This document shows, piece after piece, positions 55,391-64,000 of a stretch of DNA of 64,000 bases (position 1 is its first letter; each line of letters starts with the position of its first letter). This DNA comes from Parabacteroides faecis (lineage in GTDB: Bacteria; Bacteroidota; Bacteroidia; Bacteroidales; Tannerellaceae): NCBI RefSeq assembly GCF_014647375.1, contig NZ_BMPB01000014.1:124001-188000 (forward strand), given 5' to 3'. Below the pieces are notes generated by a model, which saw nothing but the letters and a program-made list of their open reading frames with translations, was not told where the DNA came from and searched no databases. Made by a program: the position numbers and the translations under genes.

Positions 55391-55627
55391 ATATTTTTTT
55401 TTATAGCTGATACTCTATTAAGGAAATTTTTCAGTAATAATTGCTCTTTTCCATGCAATTAACAATCAGGGTAGTCTATTTGTCAACTACACTTTACAAT
55501 CTGCGACAGAAGTGTCAACCAAAGTAGTCACTTGGAAAAAAGTGAATATATTTACAGAAAAAGATGAGTAGTTTTTCCCAATCTTTGTGTTCTGATTCTG
55601 AACAAGGTCTAACCACGTAGCATTCTT

Positions 55628-56248
55628 ATGAGAAAAAACACTGAGTCAACCCCCGTGACTGCAAAAGAGAGATACTCAGATCAGATAATCTGGGAGAATT
55701 TTCTTTGTGGAGATGATGAAGCTTATACATATATTTATAGAGAGTACTCGCAGGCATTATATGCTTATGGCATGCATTTTACCTCTGATAAAGGGCTGGT
55801 AGAAGATTGTATACAGGATGTGTTCGTAAAGATATTTCAGAACCGCAAACATCTCCAGTCTACGGACAATATCAAACTATATCTTTTCATATCCTTGAAA
55901 AACAAGCTATTTAACATATTCAGAAAAGATATAAAATACAGTCAGATCGATTCGCTGGAACCTGTTTTTGCAGCAGAATATACGATTGAGGATGAGATTA
56001 TCGAAAATGAAAAAGAACAATTCCTGAATGAGAAAATGATCCGGATGCTCGAGGTTTTATCGCCACGCCAGAAGGAAATCATCTATTATCGTTTTGTAGA
56101 AGGATTATCTTATGAAGAGATTTGCCAGATCATGGATATGAATTACCAATCTACCCAGAATCTGATACAAAGGTCTTTAAAAAAGCTGCGTACCACTTTC
56201 TCACGGGCAGAAATGCAATTTGTCCTGTTCCTTCTTATCAGTATATAA
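55628..56248 (+). CDS. ECF-type RNA polymerase sigma factor
   Basis: The 206-residue protein has sigma region 2 (LYAYGMHFTSDKGLVEDCIQDVFVKIFQ shown in part: VEDCIQDVFVKIFQ) and region 4 (LSPRQKEIIYYRFVEGLSYEEI, then a QSTQNLIQRSLKKLR recognition helix). Region 1 is lacking, as in ECF factors. In Bacteroidetes such sigma factors commonly pair with a FecR-type anti-sigma and switch on an adjacent SusC/D locus. Here it faces the end of the locus and no anti-sigma gene is in the window, which is unusual. A one-mismatch -7 box, AATCTTTG, lies at 55580-55587. Confidence 0.9.
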   Translation: MRKNTESTPVTAKERYSDQIIWENFLCGDDEAYTYIYREYSQALYAYGMHFTSDKGLVEDCIQDVFVKIFQNRKHLQSTDNIKLYLFISLKNKLFNIFRKDIKYSQIDSLEPVFAAEYTIEDEIIENEKEQFLNEKMIRMLEVLSPRQKEIIYYRFVEGLSYEEICQIMDMNYQSTQNLIQRSLKKLRTTFSRAEMQFVLFLLISI

Positions 56249-56252
56249 CTTA

Positions 56253-56307
56253 CAATTGCCTATAAAACAATTCATCAGTAATCTGTCGTTTGTTTTATAA
56301 GCAATTG
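56253..56307. terminator. Inverted repeat between convergent sigma factor and DUF1080 genes
   Basis: Eighteen-base arms CAATTGCCTATAAAACAA (56253-56270) and TTGTTTTATAAGCAATTG (56290-56307) pair with one mismatch around a 19-base loop. They sit just between two convergent genes. There is no T-run, so its role as a terminator is inferred from place and size. Confidence 0.5.
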
Positions 56308-56315
56308 CGTGGTTC

Positions 56316-57008
56316 TCAATCGAGAACTTTTATACGGATATATCTGAACCTGACTACCGAGTCGTGTCCCAGGAAAGCGATGTGACCACATGAATTACGC
56401 AATCCGGACTGTACTTTATCATACGGAATATCCTTAATCACTTTCTTGATATTCGTATCGAGAATGACCGTCCCATTCAATATGATCTTAATATTGGCTC
56501 CCCGGGCTATCACTTCCTGTTGATTCCATTCGCCCACCGGTTTTAAATACCCGCGCTTGGCCGGAGCATAATTATATAAACCTCCGTGATACTGGTAGGG
56601 CTTCAGGTCCTTATATTGAGGATCGTCATTATCCAGTATCTGAAGTTCCATACCCAAATAACCTTCCGGAACTATGATATGCCGAAGACCCAATCCGTTA
56701 TTTGCTCCGGGTGTCAGTTGAAATTCAAATTTCAATACGAAATTACAGTAACTATCCTCCGAATAAAGATTACCGAATCCCGAGGCTTTTTTAGCAATAC
56801 AACCGTTTTCCAATATATACTCATCAGAGTTGTTAATCCATCCATCCAGAGTAGTTCCGTCAAACAACAACCGGTAACCATCCTTCTTCTCCTGCTCCGA
56901 TAACCGGTATGGAACAACTGTTTCCGCTGTCGATGGAAGAACCGGATTCGATGCGAACAAAGGACAGCTTATTAGCAACAACAAGACTGCATATCCTATA
57001 ATTTTCAT
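56316..57008 (-). CDS. DUF1080 (3-keto-disaccharide hydrolase) secreted protein
   Basis: The 230-residue protein has a signal peptide (MKIIGYAVLLLLISCPLFA) and a LamG-like DUF1080 domain with FDGTTLDGWIN, SEDSYCNFVLKFEF, GANNGLGLRH, GMELQILDND and LRNSCGHIAFLGHDSVVRF. The family includes 3-keto-glycoside hydrolases. The ATG at 57008 has a good AAGGAG-type site upstream; a TTG two codons earlier is not needed. It is the last gene of the Sus-like operon, 14 bases after the oxidoreductase gene, which fits a two-step oxidise-then-cleave attack on a sugar. Confidence 0.82.
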   Translation of the reverse strand: MKIIGYAVLLLLISCPLFASNPVLPSTAETVVPYRLSEQEKKDGYRLLFDGTTLDGWINNSDEYILENGCIAKKASGFGNLYSEDSYCNFVLKFEFQLTPGANNGLGLRHIIVPEGYLGMELQILDNDDPQYKDLKPYQYHGGLYNYAPAKRGYLKPVGEWNQQEVIARGANIKIILNGTVILDTNIKKVIKDIPYDKVQSGLRNSCGHIAFLGHDSVVRFRYIRIKVLD

Positions 57009-57022
57009 AGACAAATCTCCTT

Positions 57023-58369
57023 TTAAAGTTTATTTTTTCTTTCTTTCAGATTCTCAGCATCCCAATAAACAGCCTCTCCCCGTTCATAACTTTCATAACT
57101 CAACAAGGCCGGAGCAGCGGATCTTACAGAAAACATGACATCACAAACAAGCGGGGTTTTATTACGGATACCCGTAAAAAAGTTTTCAAAATGATCATAA
57201 TGCCCACCCTTATAGTCCGATGAAGCAATGAATTCTATCTCCTTTTCCGATTTGATAACCGGCGTATCAATCCCCTGTCCTATCGGCTCCAATGCTTGCA
57301 AGAAGGCCGTATCAGCCTTATGCAACGTTTTTAAAGTGACCTTATCCCATGCCACATCGAGAGTTCCTTCCGAACCGACAATACGAAAGTCCATACTTCC
57401 CCATTTACGGGAAACACCGTCGACATAGTTTGCACCCAACTGTACGGTGAATGCTCCCAGATCCTCTCTGTCCGGATAATCCAGATAAGCAAGCATCACA
57501 TCAGGAGTATCCCGGTATCCGTCTGTATAATGCCGGATACCACCTGTCGTATAAACTTTTTCCGGACCAATAGCATCAGTTATATAGTGAAGGCTTGCCA
57601 GCACATGCACGAACAGATCTCCGGCAATGCCGGTTCCGTAATCTTTCCAGTTCCTCCAATAAAAGAAACGTTGGGGATCGAATTTATGCTTAGGTGCATT
57701 TCCTAAGAACCGTTTCCACCAGATTGTTTTTTCAGAAGCATTATCAGCTACCGGATAATATCCCAATGTTCCCGGAGCACCCGTAAACTGCCCGTCTATA
57801 AAATTGACTTTGCCGATAGCCCCGGATCGCAACAGTTGCCGGGCTTTTCTATTCCCTAAAGAAGCCATACCCTGACTCCCGGCCTGAAAATACATACCGC
57901 TTACCCGTTGCGCATCGATCAGTTTTTCTGCCTCACTGATTTTATGGATAACCGGTTTTTCACAATATACATGCTTACCAGCTTTCATGGCAGCAATGGC
58001 AATGGGTTGATGCCAATGGTCGGGAGTTCCGATCAGTACGGCATCGACATCGCTACGTTTCAGAATATCATTATAATCTTTTGTTGTGAAAATATGATCT
58101 CCCCACTGTTTTTTAGCATCCTCCAAACGCGTTTCATAAACATCACATACGGCCGTGATCTTTACCCCTGGTACCCGTAAAGCACAATTCGCATCAGCAG
58201 TCCCCATTCCGCCTTTACCGATTAAAGCAATGCGTATCTCGCGGGAACCGACAGATTCCCCATTTCCAACCACTCCGGAAGAGTTTCCCTCCGCCAGGAG
58301 TTGGGGAGCTGAAGGTAATAATATACCTCCAGCCATCATTTGTTTAATAAAAGTTCTTCTATTTGACAT
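57023..58369 (-). CDS. Gfo/Idh/MocA oxidoreductase, Tat-type exported
   Basis: The 448-residue protein begins with a twin-arginine signal (SNRRTFIKQ then hydrophobic MMAGGILLPSAPQLLAEG), so it is probably exported folded with its NAD(P) cofactor. The Rossmann loop GKGGMG lies at 51-56 and the EKP motif at 137-139. It resembles GFO_IDH_MocA proteins found beside DUF1080 genes in PULs, where they are thought to oxidise the 3-hydroxyl of a glycoside. The ATG at 58369 is chosen because the frame begins the Tat signal there, 11 bases after the stop of the lipoprotein gene. Confidence 0.82.
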   Translation of the reverse strand: MSNRRTFIKQMMAGGILLPSAPQLLAEGNSSGVVGNGESVGSREIRIALIGKGGMGTADANCALRVPGVKITAVCDVYETRLEDAKKQWGDHIFTTKDYNDILKRSDVDAVLIGTPDHWHQPIAIAAMKAGKHVYCEKPVIHKISEAEKLIDAQRVSGMYFQAGSQGMASLGNRKARQLLRSGAIGKVNFIDGQFTGAPGTLGYYPVADNASEKTIWWKRFLGNAPKHKFDPQRFFYWRNWKDYGTGIAGDLFVHVLASLHYITDAIGPEKVYTTGGIRHYTDGYRDTPDVMLAYLDYPDREDLGAFTVQLGANYVDGVSRKWGSMDFRIVGSEGTLDVAWDKVTLKTLHKADTAFLQALEPIGQGIDTPVIKSEKEIEFIASSDYKGGHYDHFENFFTGIRNKTPLVCDVMFSVRSAAPALLSYESYERGEAVYWDAENLKERKNKL

Positions 58370-58380
58370 AACATCTGTTA

Positions 58381-59799
58381 TTAAATACCCCAACCATTAA
58401 TCTCTGCTACCTGGCAAACCGCACCACTTGCTTTGCCCAATGCCGGATCTGCATATTCAAATGCATCCGTAATAACGAAACGGATATAATTGGCTTGTTG
58501 CATTGAGAAATCCAGTTCCATTGAACGATCCTCCAGATTGCTTTTGCGGCTCCAATCTACAATTTTTGTCCAATTCTCACCATCTGTGCTAACTTCAAAA
58601 TAGCCTGATTTGATATTTCCCAGTGATTCATCTTCCGGCAACTGGAATCCCAAACGATATAAACTACAACTCTCCTGCAAATTTATAGTGACAAAATAAG
58701 GAAATTCAATCGGCTTGATAGCCCTTGTACACCAATAAGTGTTATTATTATTATCCAGTAGATTATCCGGTATATCCATCGACGAAGCGTTCTCGACTTC
58801 ATCCGTAATAATAGAATTACACTCTTCTATCGTCCAGTCGGTTTTCTCCATAACCGGGGGCTGGATAGAGATCGGATAGATTGTAACATCCGCCTCCGGA
58901 TCGATTCCGTACTTTGAGACAGAAGCTATTTTGAGAGGAAGGGCATAGTACCCGAAAGCATAATTATTTTCATCTACTTTAAATGCTTTCTCCTCCAATG
59001 TGATTTTTAGATATTCATAATCCCGGTTCTTTTTCAGGATACAAGTCGAACGATCTATCGTATAGGCACCTTCCGGCAGTAATTTATATTTTCGGGCACC
59101 TGCACTCAGGGAACCGTTATATTCATCCAGTGCAGCTGAATTCACCTCGACATCATAAGAAATATCCCAGTCATTATAATAATTGACCTGTACCTTAGGA
59201 TAAATGACCAGAACATCATCATCATCCGTTTTTATACTGAACTCAGATCCCGTCCTGTATATACCCGGAGTTTCGAAACCGATATAAGGCTGATAAACAG
59301 AAGGCTTGATCAGAATCTGCGCCTTATCCTCCTCTGCGATCCGAATATCCGCTTTATCGGTCACCAACAAACAGGGCAGTACATATTGCAAACCATCGTT
59401 GCCCAGATCAGTCAGGGAGGCGGGATCAAAATCAATCAGAAAGAACTTTCTGTAATCATCTTCCGTAAAAGATAAACTCCCCTCTTTCAGCGAATAACAA
59501 TTATCCGGCATCAGTTTATAATCGGTACCGTTCGTTTCGTTATAAGCAGCCAAAACGGATTCATCCACCGACAGGCGGACGGTTGCGGAATGATTTCCTT
59601 TACCACTCTTTATCACAGGCAGTTCATAGGTAAAAGTACCCCAATTAAAGACCTTAGCTTCCAGCAACCCTGATTTTTGCAGATAAAGCTGATCATCCAA
59701 TTCATCCGCATCCCTGTATTCGTCACATGAAACAAACCACAACGAGAATACCGATAAGGCCATCAGAAATATATTATATTTGAATTTCATATTCTTCAT
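58381..59799 (-). CDS. DUF1735/F5-8C surface lipoprotein (SusE-like position)
   Basis: The 472-residue protein has a lipobox FVSC (Cys25). Its first part contains two beta-rich DUF1735-type domains of about 120 residues each (KSGKGNHSATVRLSVDESVLA, NEKVNY-like strands), typical of surface glycan-binding proteins in Sus operons. The C-terminal 130 residues form an F5/8-type-C (discoidin) domain: LLDNNNNTYWCTRAIKP, PYFVTINLQESCSLYRLGFQLP and ENWTKIVDWSRKS. It sits right after SusD, at the SusE/F position, and most likely binds the substrate glycan at the cell surface. Confidence 0.83.
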   Translation of the reverse strand: MKNMKFKYNIFLMALSVFSLWFVSCDEYRDADELDDQLYLQKSGLLEAKVFNWGTFTYELPVIKSGKGNHSATVRLSVDESVLAAYNETNGTDYKLMPDNCYSLKEGSLSFTEDDYRKFFLIDFDPASLTDLGNDGLQYVLPCLLVTDKADIRIAEEDKAQILIKPSVYQPYIGFETPGIYRTGSEFSIKTDDDDVLVIYPKVQVNYYNDWDISYDVEVNSAALDEYNGSLSAGARKYKLLPEGAYTIDRSTCILKKNRDYEYLKITLEEKAFKVDENNYAFGYYALPLKIASVSKYGIDPEADVTIYPISIQPPVMEKTDWTIEECNSIITDEVENASSMDIPDNLLDNNNNTYWCTRAIKPIEFPYFVTINLQESCSLYRLGFQLPEDESLGNIKSGYFEVSTDGENWTKIVDWSRKSNLEDRSMELDFSMQQANYIRFVITDAFEYADPALGKASGAVCQVAEINGWGI

Positions 59800-59805
59800 T
59801 TTTTA

Positions 59806-61662
59806 TTACCAACCATAATTTTGTGTCAAATTCTGCATTTCATTCAATTGCTCCTGAGGAATAGGGAACAGATAATTTTTGTCCGTGAATACCCTGTCTC
59901 CTGAAGCCCAGATAGACGTTGTCCTGTGCCATGAGTCTTCATAATTTTTCGCAGCGACATTCCTTGTCCATACTTTTCCGTTCAGAACATCTTTAGCGGT
60001 CATCCACCGGCGAAGGTCCGGTAGCCGGAGTGTCTCGAATGCCAATTCGACCATACGTTCTTTCTGTATAAGCTCACGAAGTAAGTTTTTATTTCCTTTG
60101 ACTTCCGGATAAGCATCCTCCAGTTTATTCAAACCGGAACGTTCACGGACCAGGTTGATATACTTCAAAGCTTCGGCCTCATCCCGGTTCGGTTTTTCGT
60201 TACAGGCTTCCGCATAGTTCAGATAAATTTCCCCTAAACGAAAGATCGGAGCGACCAATTGCCCCCAGTTACCCTGGTCCGTATTCAAAGTCGGGTCGGT
60301 CATTCTGCGCCAGGAATATCCAACCTTTACGCAATCGCCACTACCTGAATAGGAAGAAGTACCTCCATCAAAGAATGTAACGGCCTCTTTTCTCATCGCC
60401 GGATTCAGCCACGGGAATCCATTCGCTAAAACAGAAGCATAAAAACGAGCGTCACGCCCGACACAACTGTTATGTGCTTTTACAAGCAGGAAAGTATCCA
60501 ACGGATGTTTATAACTATCCTTAAAACCATCTTCCACATAACCGGATTTCGAGTCTATAACCGGAGAACCATCCGCATTATATCCCGTGACAGGGAAGCG
60601 CCCTGAAGCAGCCATAGGATAAGTATCGACCAAACGGATAGAAGGGCAATATCCACCATAACCGGTCTTACAGAACTGGGGAGGATTACAACGAACAACA
60701 ATGAACATTCCATCAGTTTGCCATTGTCCCCAAATAAGTTCTTTATTCCATTTTTCCAATGTTATCGCCATATACGAACGGATTGCCCGTTTGAACGGAT
60801 CTGTTTCTGTCGTGTTCCGTACCAGATCATAAATTCCCAGATCGATGACAGCCTTAGCTGCATCAGCCGCCTTTTGCCACTTTTCTAGGTCCGGTGACTG
60901 CGGGAATAATAATTCTCCGTCTTTATTCTGCATTCCCTTATACAGAGAACAGCCATTGAACAGCGGACTTGCCATATACAACAGGAAACGGGCCTTAGCA
61001 GCCAACACAACTCCTTTCGTTACACGCCCGTACCAACTGAGATCCGTAATCTGTAAAGGTAAAATCTCTGCGGCCTTATCATATTCTTCCAGCACAAACT
61101 GCACATTTGCTTCCAGCGGATGGCGATCAACATCTTCCGCATGAATACTGGAATCAGAATCCTGGTCTCCCCAAACATAAATCGGTCCGTACCGATCTAT
61201 TAAGAGTGTATAGAAATAAGCTCTCAAAAAACGAGCCTCCGCCTTCATTATATCTTTTTCTTTCTGGGTCAATTCCACACACTCATCTACGTGGTTCATA
61301 AATACGGTAGCCTGATTAATGGCCTGATACATATTTTTCCAGATCGCATAGGAGGTAGTCGTGACACTCCATGTCCCATTCAAAAAACTATGGTACCCCA
61401 ATCCGGACATCCAGGAAAACAGAGCTTCATCACTCATGGGGATATTAGCACCGACAGCATTTTCATGCCAATTATATGTCTGGGGAACAAAGCCATACAC
61501 TTGTGCCAGATATTGTTCGGTTGTGGAACGTTTATTGAATACTTCCTCCAGTTTAATCTGATTATCCAACTCTACATCCAGAAAACCATCACAACCGGTA
61601 AACAACATGCCGATCATGCATAACAGACTGATTACTGTATATCTATGCTTATATTTTTTCAT
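59806..61662 (-). CDS. susD: SusD/RagB family surface glycan-binding lipoprotein
   Basis: This 618-residue lipoprotein has a signal peptide with lipobox FTGC (Cys24) and the SusD pattern of TPR-like helices: LDVELDNQIKLEEVFNKR near the start, FLRAYFYTLLIDRYGPIYVW, and the C-terminal RLGEIYLNYAEACNEKPNRDEAEALKYINLVRERSGL. SusD caps the SusC barrel and binds the glycan to be imported. It lies 11 bases after susC and five bases before the F5/8 lipoprotein. The length is typical of the larger SusD proteins. Confidence 0.95.
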   Translation of the reverse strand: MKKYKHRYTVISLLCMIGMLFTGCDGFLDVELDNQIKLEEVFNKRSTTEQYLAQVYGFVPQTYNWHENAVGANIPMSDEALFSWMSGLGYHSFLNGTWSVTTTSYAIWKNMYQAINQATVFMNHVDECVELTQKEKDIMKAEARFLRAYFYTLLIDRYGPIYVWGDQDSDSSIHAEDVDRHPLEANVQFVLEEYDKAAEILPLQITDLSWYGRVTKGVVLAAKARFLLYMASPLFNGCSLYKGMQNKDGELLFPQSPDLEKWQKAADAAKAVIDLGIYDLVRNTTETDPFKRAIRSYMAITLEKWNKELIWGQWQTDGMFIVVRCNPPQFCKTGYGGYCPSIRLVDTYPMAASGRFPVTGYNADGSPVIDSKSGYVEDGFKDSYKHPLDTFLLVKAHNSCVGRDARFYASVLANGFPWLNPAMRKEAVTFFDGGTSSYSGSGDCVKVGYSWRRMTDPTLNTDQGNWGQLVAPIFRLGEIYLNYAEACNEKPNRDEAEALKYINLVRERSGLNKLEDAYPEVKGNKNLLRELIQKERMVELAFETLRLPDLRRWMTAKDVLNGKVWTRNVAAKNYEDSWHRTTSIWASGDRVFTDKNYLFPIPQEQLNEMQNLTQNYGW

Positions 61663-61673
61663 ATGCTTAATAA

Positions 61674-64000
61674 TTAAAAGTTAACATTCATTCCTATGGC
61701 AGCCGTACGCATTTGGGGATATAGTCCTCCGGTTCCGGTATTCAGTTCCGGATCCCATAATTTGAAGCCGCTAAACGTCAGCAGATTGACACCCTGTATA
61801 TAAAAACGTATCGTCGAAAGACCTATCTTTTGTATCAGTTCTTTAGGTAATGAATATCCTATCTCCGCATTTTTCAAACGGATATAGCTCATATCGCGCC
61901 ACCAAAAGGAAGACTGTTGCTTATTATTGTCAAAGGCCGACATCCACATACGGGGATATTTCGCATTCGGATCCGGATTCCATTCAGTCCAACGGTTCTC
62001 TGCTACCTCTTCATAGAAGTTTCCAAGAGACAGAATACTGCCGTCACTACCGTACACCTGGCTTCCTCCGATCATACGCCCTACATGGGTAGCTCCCTGA
62101 AAGAATACGGATAAATCAAAACGTCTCCATCGCAGGCTCACACCGAAACCATAGTTGATCTCAGGGATTGTCGTATATCCCATCGGAACCCGGTCGTTTG
62201 AGTCGATAATCCCGTTCCCGTCTATATCCCGGTATTTGATATCTCCCGGACGTACCGGACCGAAGGTTTGTGTCGGACTGTTCGCAATATCTTTCTCCGA
62301 CTCAAACAAACCAATAGCAACCAGCCCCCTATGTTGATCCATCGGAAAACCTACATCATTCAAATAAGGCCATTGCTGATTCGGTTTATCATCATACAAT
62401 ACTTTATTACGGTTAAAGGTAAAGTTTCCACGTCCGGATATATATAACTCATCATTTACCTGCTGTTCATATTCCAGCGTCATATCTATCCCCTGATTCT
62501 GCATCTTACCTAAATTCACATACTGCGTCACGTTAATACCGACTACCGAAGGAATACTTTGTTGCTGAATATAAATACCTTCGCGTTTTTCTTTAAAATA
62601 ATCGGCACTCAGTTTAATACGATGGAACAGTCCTAATTCAAAACCGACATCCGTCTTCTTGGCAGTTTCCCAGGATACATTTGGGTTACCGGGATGTCCG
62701 GTTGCGATACCTCCGATCCACTTTGCCTGATCACGTCCGAAATTCCAACCTCCCGTATACTGCATCTCGGTATTATACGCAAAACGACGATCACCGCCGA
62801 TCTTATCATTTCCTATCTCTCCATAAGAACCCTTAATCTTCAATAAGGAGATCACAGATGACAGGGGTTTCCAGAAATCTTCATTACTGATCATATAGCC
62901 CAAAGCACCGGAAGGGAAAAAACCGAAACGTTTTCCCGGAGCGAAGTTTTCAGAGCCATTATAACCAAAATTGAATTCTGCAAAATATTTATCCCTGAAA
63001 GAATAAGCTGTACGGCCTGCAATACCGATATTTCTATTGGCAAAAGCTGCAATATAATCAGTCGGGAAGTTGTTGGTATATTCCCGGATATTGAATAAAA
63101 ACAGGCCATTCACCCGATGGTCATCGTTAAATAACTGATCGTATGTAAGCGATGTTTCAAAGTTCCAGGTCTGTGCCCCTCTGTTAGAGCGAGCCAGAGA
63201 AAGGAAATCATTACCGTCGCGGTTCTGATGTAAAATCAGATTTCCTTCCTTATCTCTTCCCAAGGCATCGTATGTAACCGGCGACTTACGCTTATCCAGA
63301 GTCGATTCATTACGGGCATCCCATGAGAATTTTGCATTCCCTTTTAAACCGGGAGTAATAAATGAAAAATCCTGTGTCAGGCTGATCAAAGATTGAGCAT
63401 TGTTCCAGAAATCAGCAGAATAACCTGTATAGTTCAGATCCAGATAAGGATTAGTCCCTACAATAGGGCGGGACAAGCTACCATCTGAAAATACGGGAAC
63501 AACAGCAACGGAAGGAACGGCCAATGTATTCTCATAAACACTTTCCATTGCAACCCCTAAACGGTTCTTAATTTCATATTGGTTCGACAACGAAAGACTC
63601 AGTTCCGTCAACCGGGTCACATTAATATCGACATTGGCCCGGAAATTGATTTTTTTGTATCCGACCTGGGGATCATACTGAGGGTTCTTCACCGGTTTAA
63701 AAATACCATTCTCACTATAAAACGAACCGGCAACATAATAGCGGACACTTTTACCTCCTCCCGAAACATTGACATTCGCACGGATATTATTCGATATATT
63801 GCGGAACGTCGTATCCCACCAGTCCACATTCGGATACAAATCCGGATCCGTATGATTGACATATTTATCATATTTCATCGGTTGATAAGCCAATTGACCA
63901 TTTCCCTGTAATGTGATGTCATTATAATAGTCCATCCATTGGGAGGCATTCGCCATTTTAGGTGTTACGGTCGGATTGGAAATCCCATATTCCACCCGGG
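61674..64000 (-). CDS. susC: SusC/RagA TonB-linked outer membrane transporter (5' end outside window)
   Basis: Only about 775 C-terminal residues are present; the frame stays open to the window edge on the right. It shows the SusC pattern: FSGGGKSVRYYVAGSFY-type barrel strands, GYNGSENFAPGKRFGFFPSGALGYMISNE, the SYGEIGNDKIGG turn and the final aromatic strand ending in AAIGMNVNF. SusC imports a glycan fragment with energy from TonB. The upstream region, where the promoter, the plug and carboxypeptidase-like domain and any FecR/sigma genes would lie, is not in the window. Confidence 0.95.
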   Translation of the reverse strand, partial: RVEYGISNPTVTPKMANASQWMDYYNDITLQGNGQLAYQPMKYDKYVNHTDPDLYPNVDWWDTTFRNISNNIRANVNVSGGGKSVRYYVAGSFYSENGIFKPVKNPQYDPQVGYKKINFRANVDINVTRLTELSLSLSNQYEIKNRLGVAMESVYENTLAVPSVAVVPVFSDGSLSRPIVGTNPYLDLNYTGYSADFWNNAQSLISLTQDFSFITPGLKGNAKFSWDARNESTLDKRKSPVTYDALGRDKEGNLILHQNRDGNDFLSLARSNRGAQTWNFETSLTYDQLFNDDHRVNGLFLFNIREYTNNFPTDYIAAFANRNIGIAGRTAYSFRDKYFAEFNFGYNGSENFAPGKRFGFFPSGALGYMISNEDFWKPLSSVISLLKIKGSYGEIGNDKIGGDRRFAYNTEMQYTGGWNFGRDQAKWIGGIATGHPGNPNVSWETAKKTDVGFELGLFHRIKLSADYFKEKREGIYIQQQSIPSVVGINVTQYVNLGKMQNQGIDMTLEYEQQVNDELYISGRGNFTFNRNKVLYDDKPNQQWPYLNDVGFPMDQHRGLVAIGLFESEKDIANSPTQTFGPVRPGDIKYRDIDGNGIIDSNDRVPMGYTTIPEINYGFGVSLRWRRFDLSVFFQGATHVGRMIGGSQVYGSDGSILSLGNFYEEVAENRWTEWNPDPNAKYPRMWMSAFDNNKQQSSFWWRDMSYIRLKNAEIGYSLPKELIQKIGLSTIRFYIQGVNLLTFSGFKLWDPELNTGTGGLYPQMRTAAIGMNVNF

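Noticed and set aside
1-64000. tRNA or rRNA genes
   Set aside because: I looked through the gaps for cloverleaf-type GGTTCGA arms and rRNA stretches and saw none; a tRNA scan would settle it.

Overview
The window comes from a member of the Bacteroidales and looks most like Parabacteroides. The evidence is a SusC/SusD pair with an F5/8-type surface lipoprotein, many BACON/DUF4493/PCMD-type lipoproteins, an 11-gene nuo operon without nuoEFG, and repeated TAnnTTTG promoter boxes, which are the phylum-specific -7 element. The species call is an inference. I saw no tRNA, rRNA or CRISPR array, and no transposase or integrase.

Layout. 1-11 kb: the end of a TPR protein, a small secreted protein, then a complex I operon (nuoABCDHIJKLMN) read rightward and closed by a terminator. 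11-18.3 kb: housekeeping and metabolic genes: a secreted unknown, typA (leftward), rpsO, an XRE-cupin regulator paired with an acyl-CoA ligase, and ahcY. 18.3-38.1 kb: a leftward glycan locus. Its upstream part makes sugar nucleotides: a WbpE-like aminotransferase, a WbpB-like dehydrogenase, UDP-glucuronate decarboxylase and a UDP-sugar 6-dehydrogenase. A 625-bp repeat-rich gap follows. Then comes a visibly AT-rich block: Wzx flippase, a gene remnant, a methyltransferase, wecF/wecD/wecE-like genes, two glycosyltransferases, fdtA/fdtB-like genes and two more glycosyltransferases. The block ends with a YfhO-type membrane protein and a further GT2. No Wzy polymerase, priming transferase or chain-length regulator is visible.

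38.3-50.6 kb: metG, then a leftward six-gene operon of DUF4493, BACON and PCMD lipoproteins plus a small outer-membrane barrel, with an AraC-type regulator gene diverging from its head. 50.8-55.3 kb: comM, a TlpA-like thioredoxin lipoprotein and pckA. 55.6-64 kb: an ECF sigma factor facing a leftward utilisation locus of SusC (cut by the window end), SusD, a DUF1735/F5-8C lipoprotein, a Tat-exported Gfo/Idh/MocA oxidoreductase and a DUF1080 protein.

How it fits together. The glycan locus combines precursor synthesis (UDP-xylose, parts of a UDP-diamino-uronate route, dTDP-Fuc4NAc and dTDP-3-amino sugar modules) with transferases and a flippase. With no polymerase visible, it suits export of a single oligosaccharide, for example for general protein O-glycosylation, rather than a repeating capsule; this is an inference. 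The least understood parts are the DUF4493/PCMD operon, the cluster of ATGATAG repeats upstream of wzx, and the oxidative-looking Sus locus that lacks a classical glycoside hydrolase.
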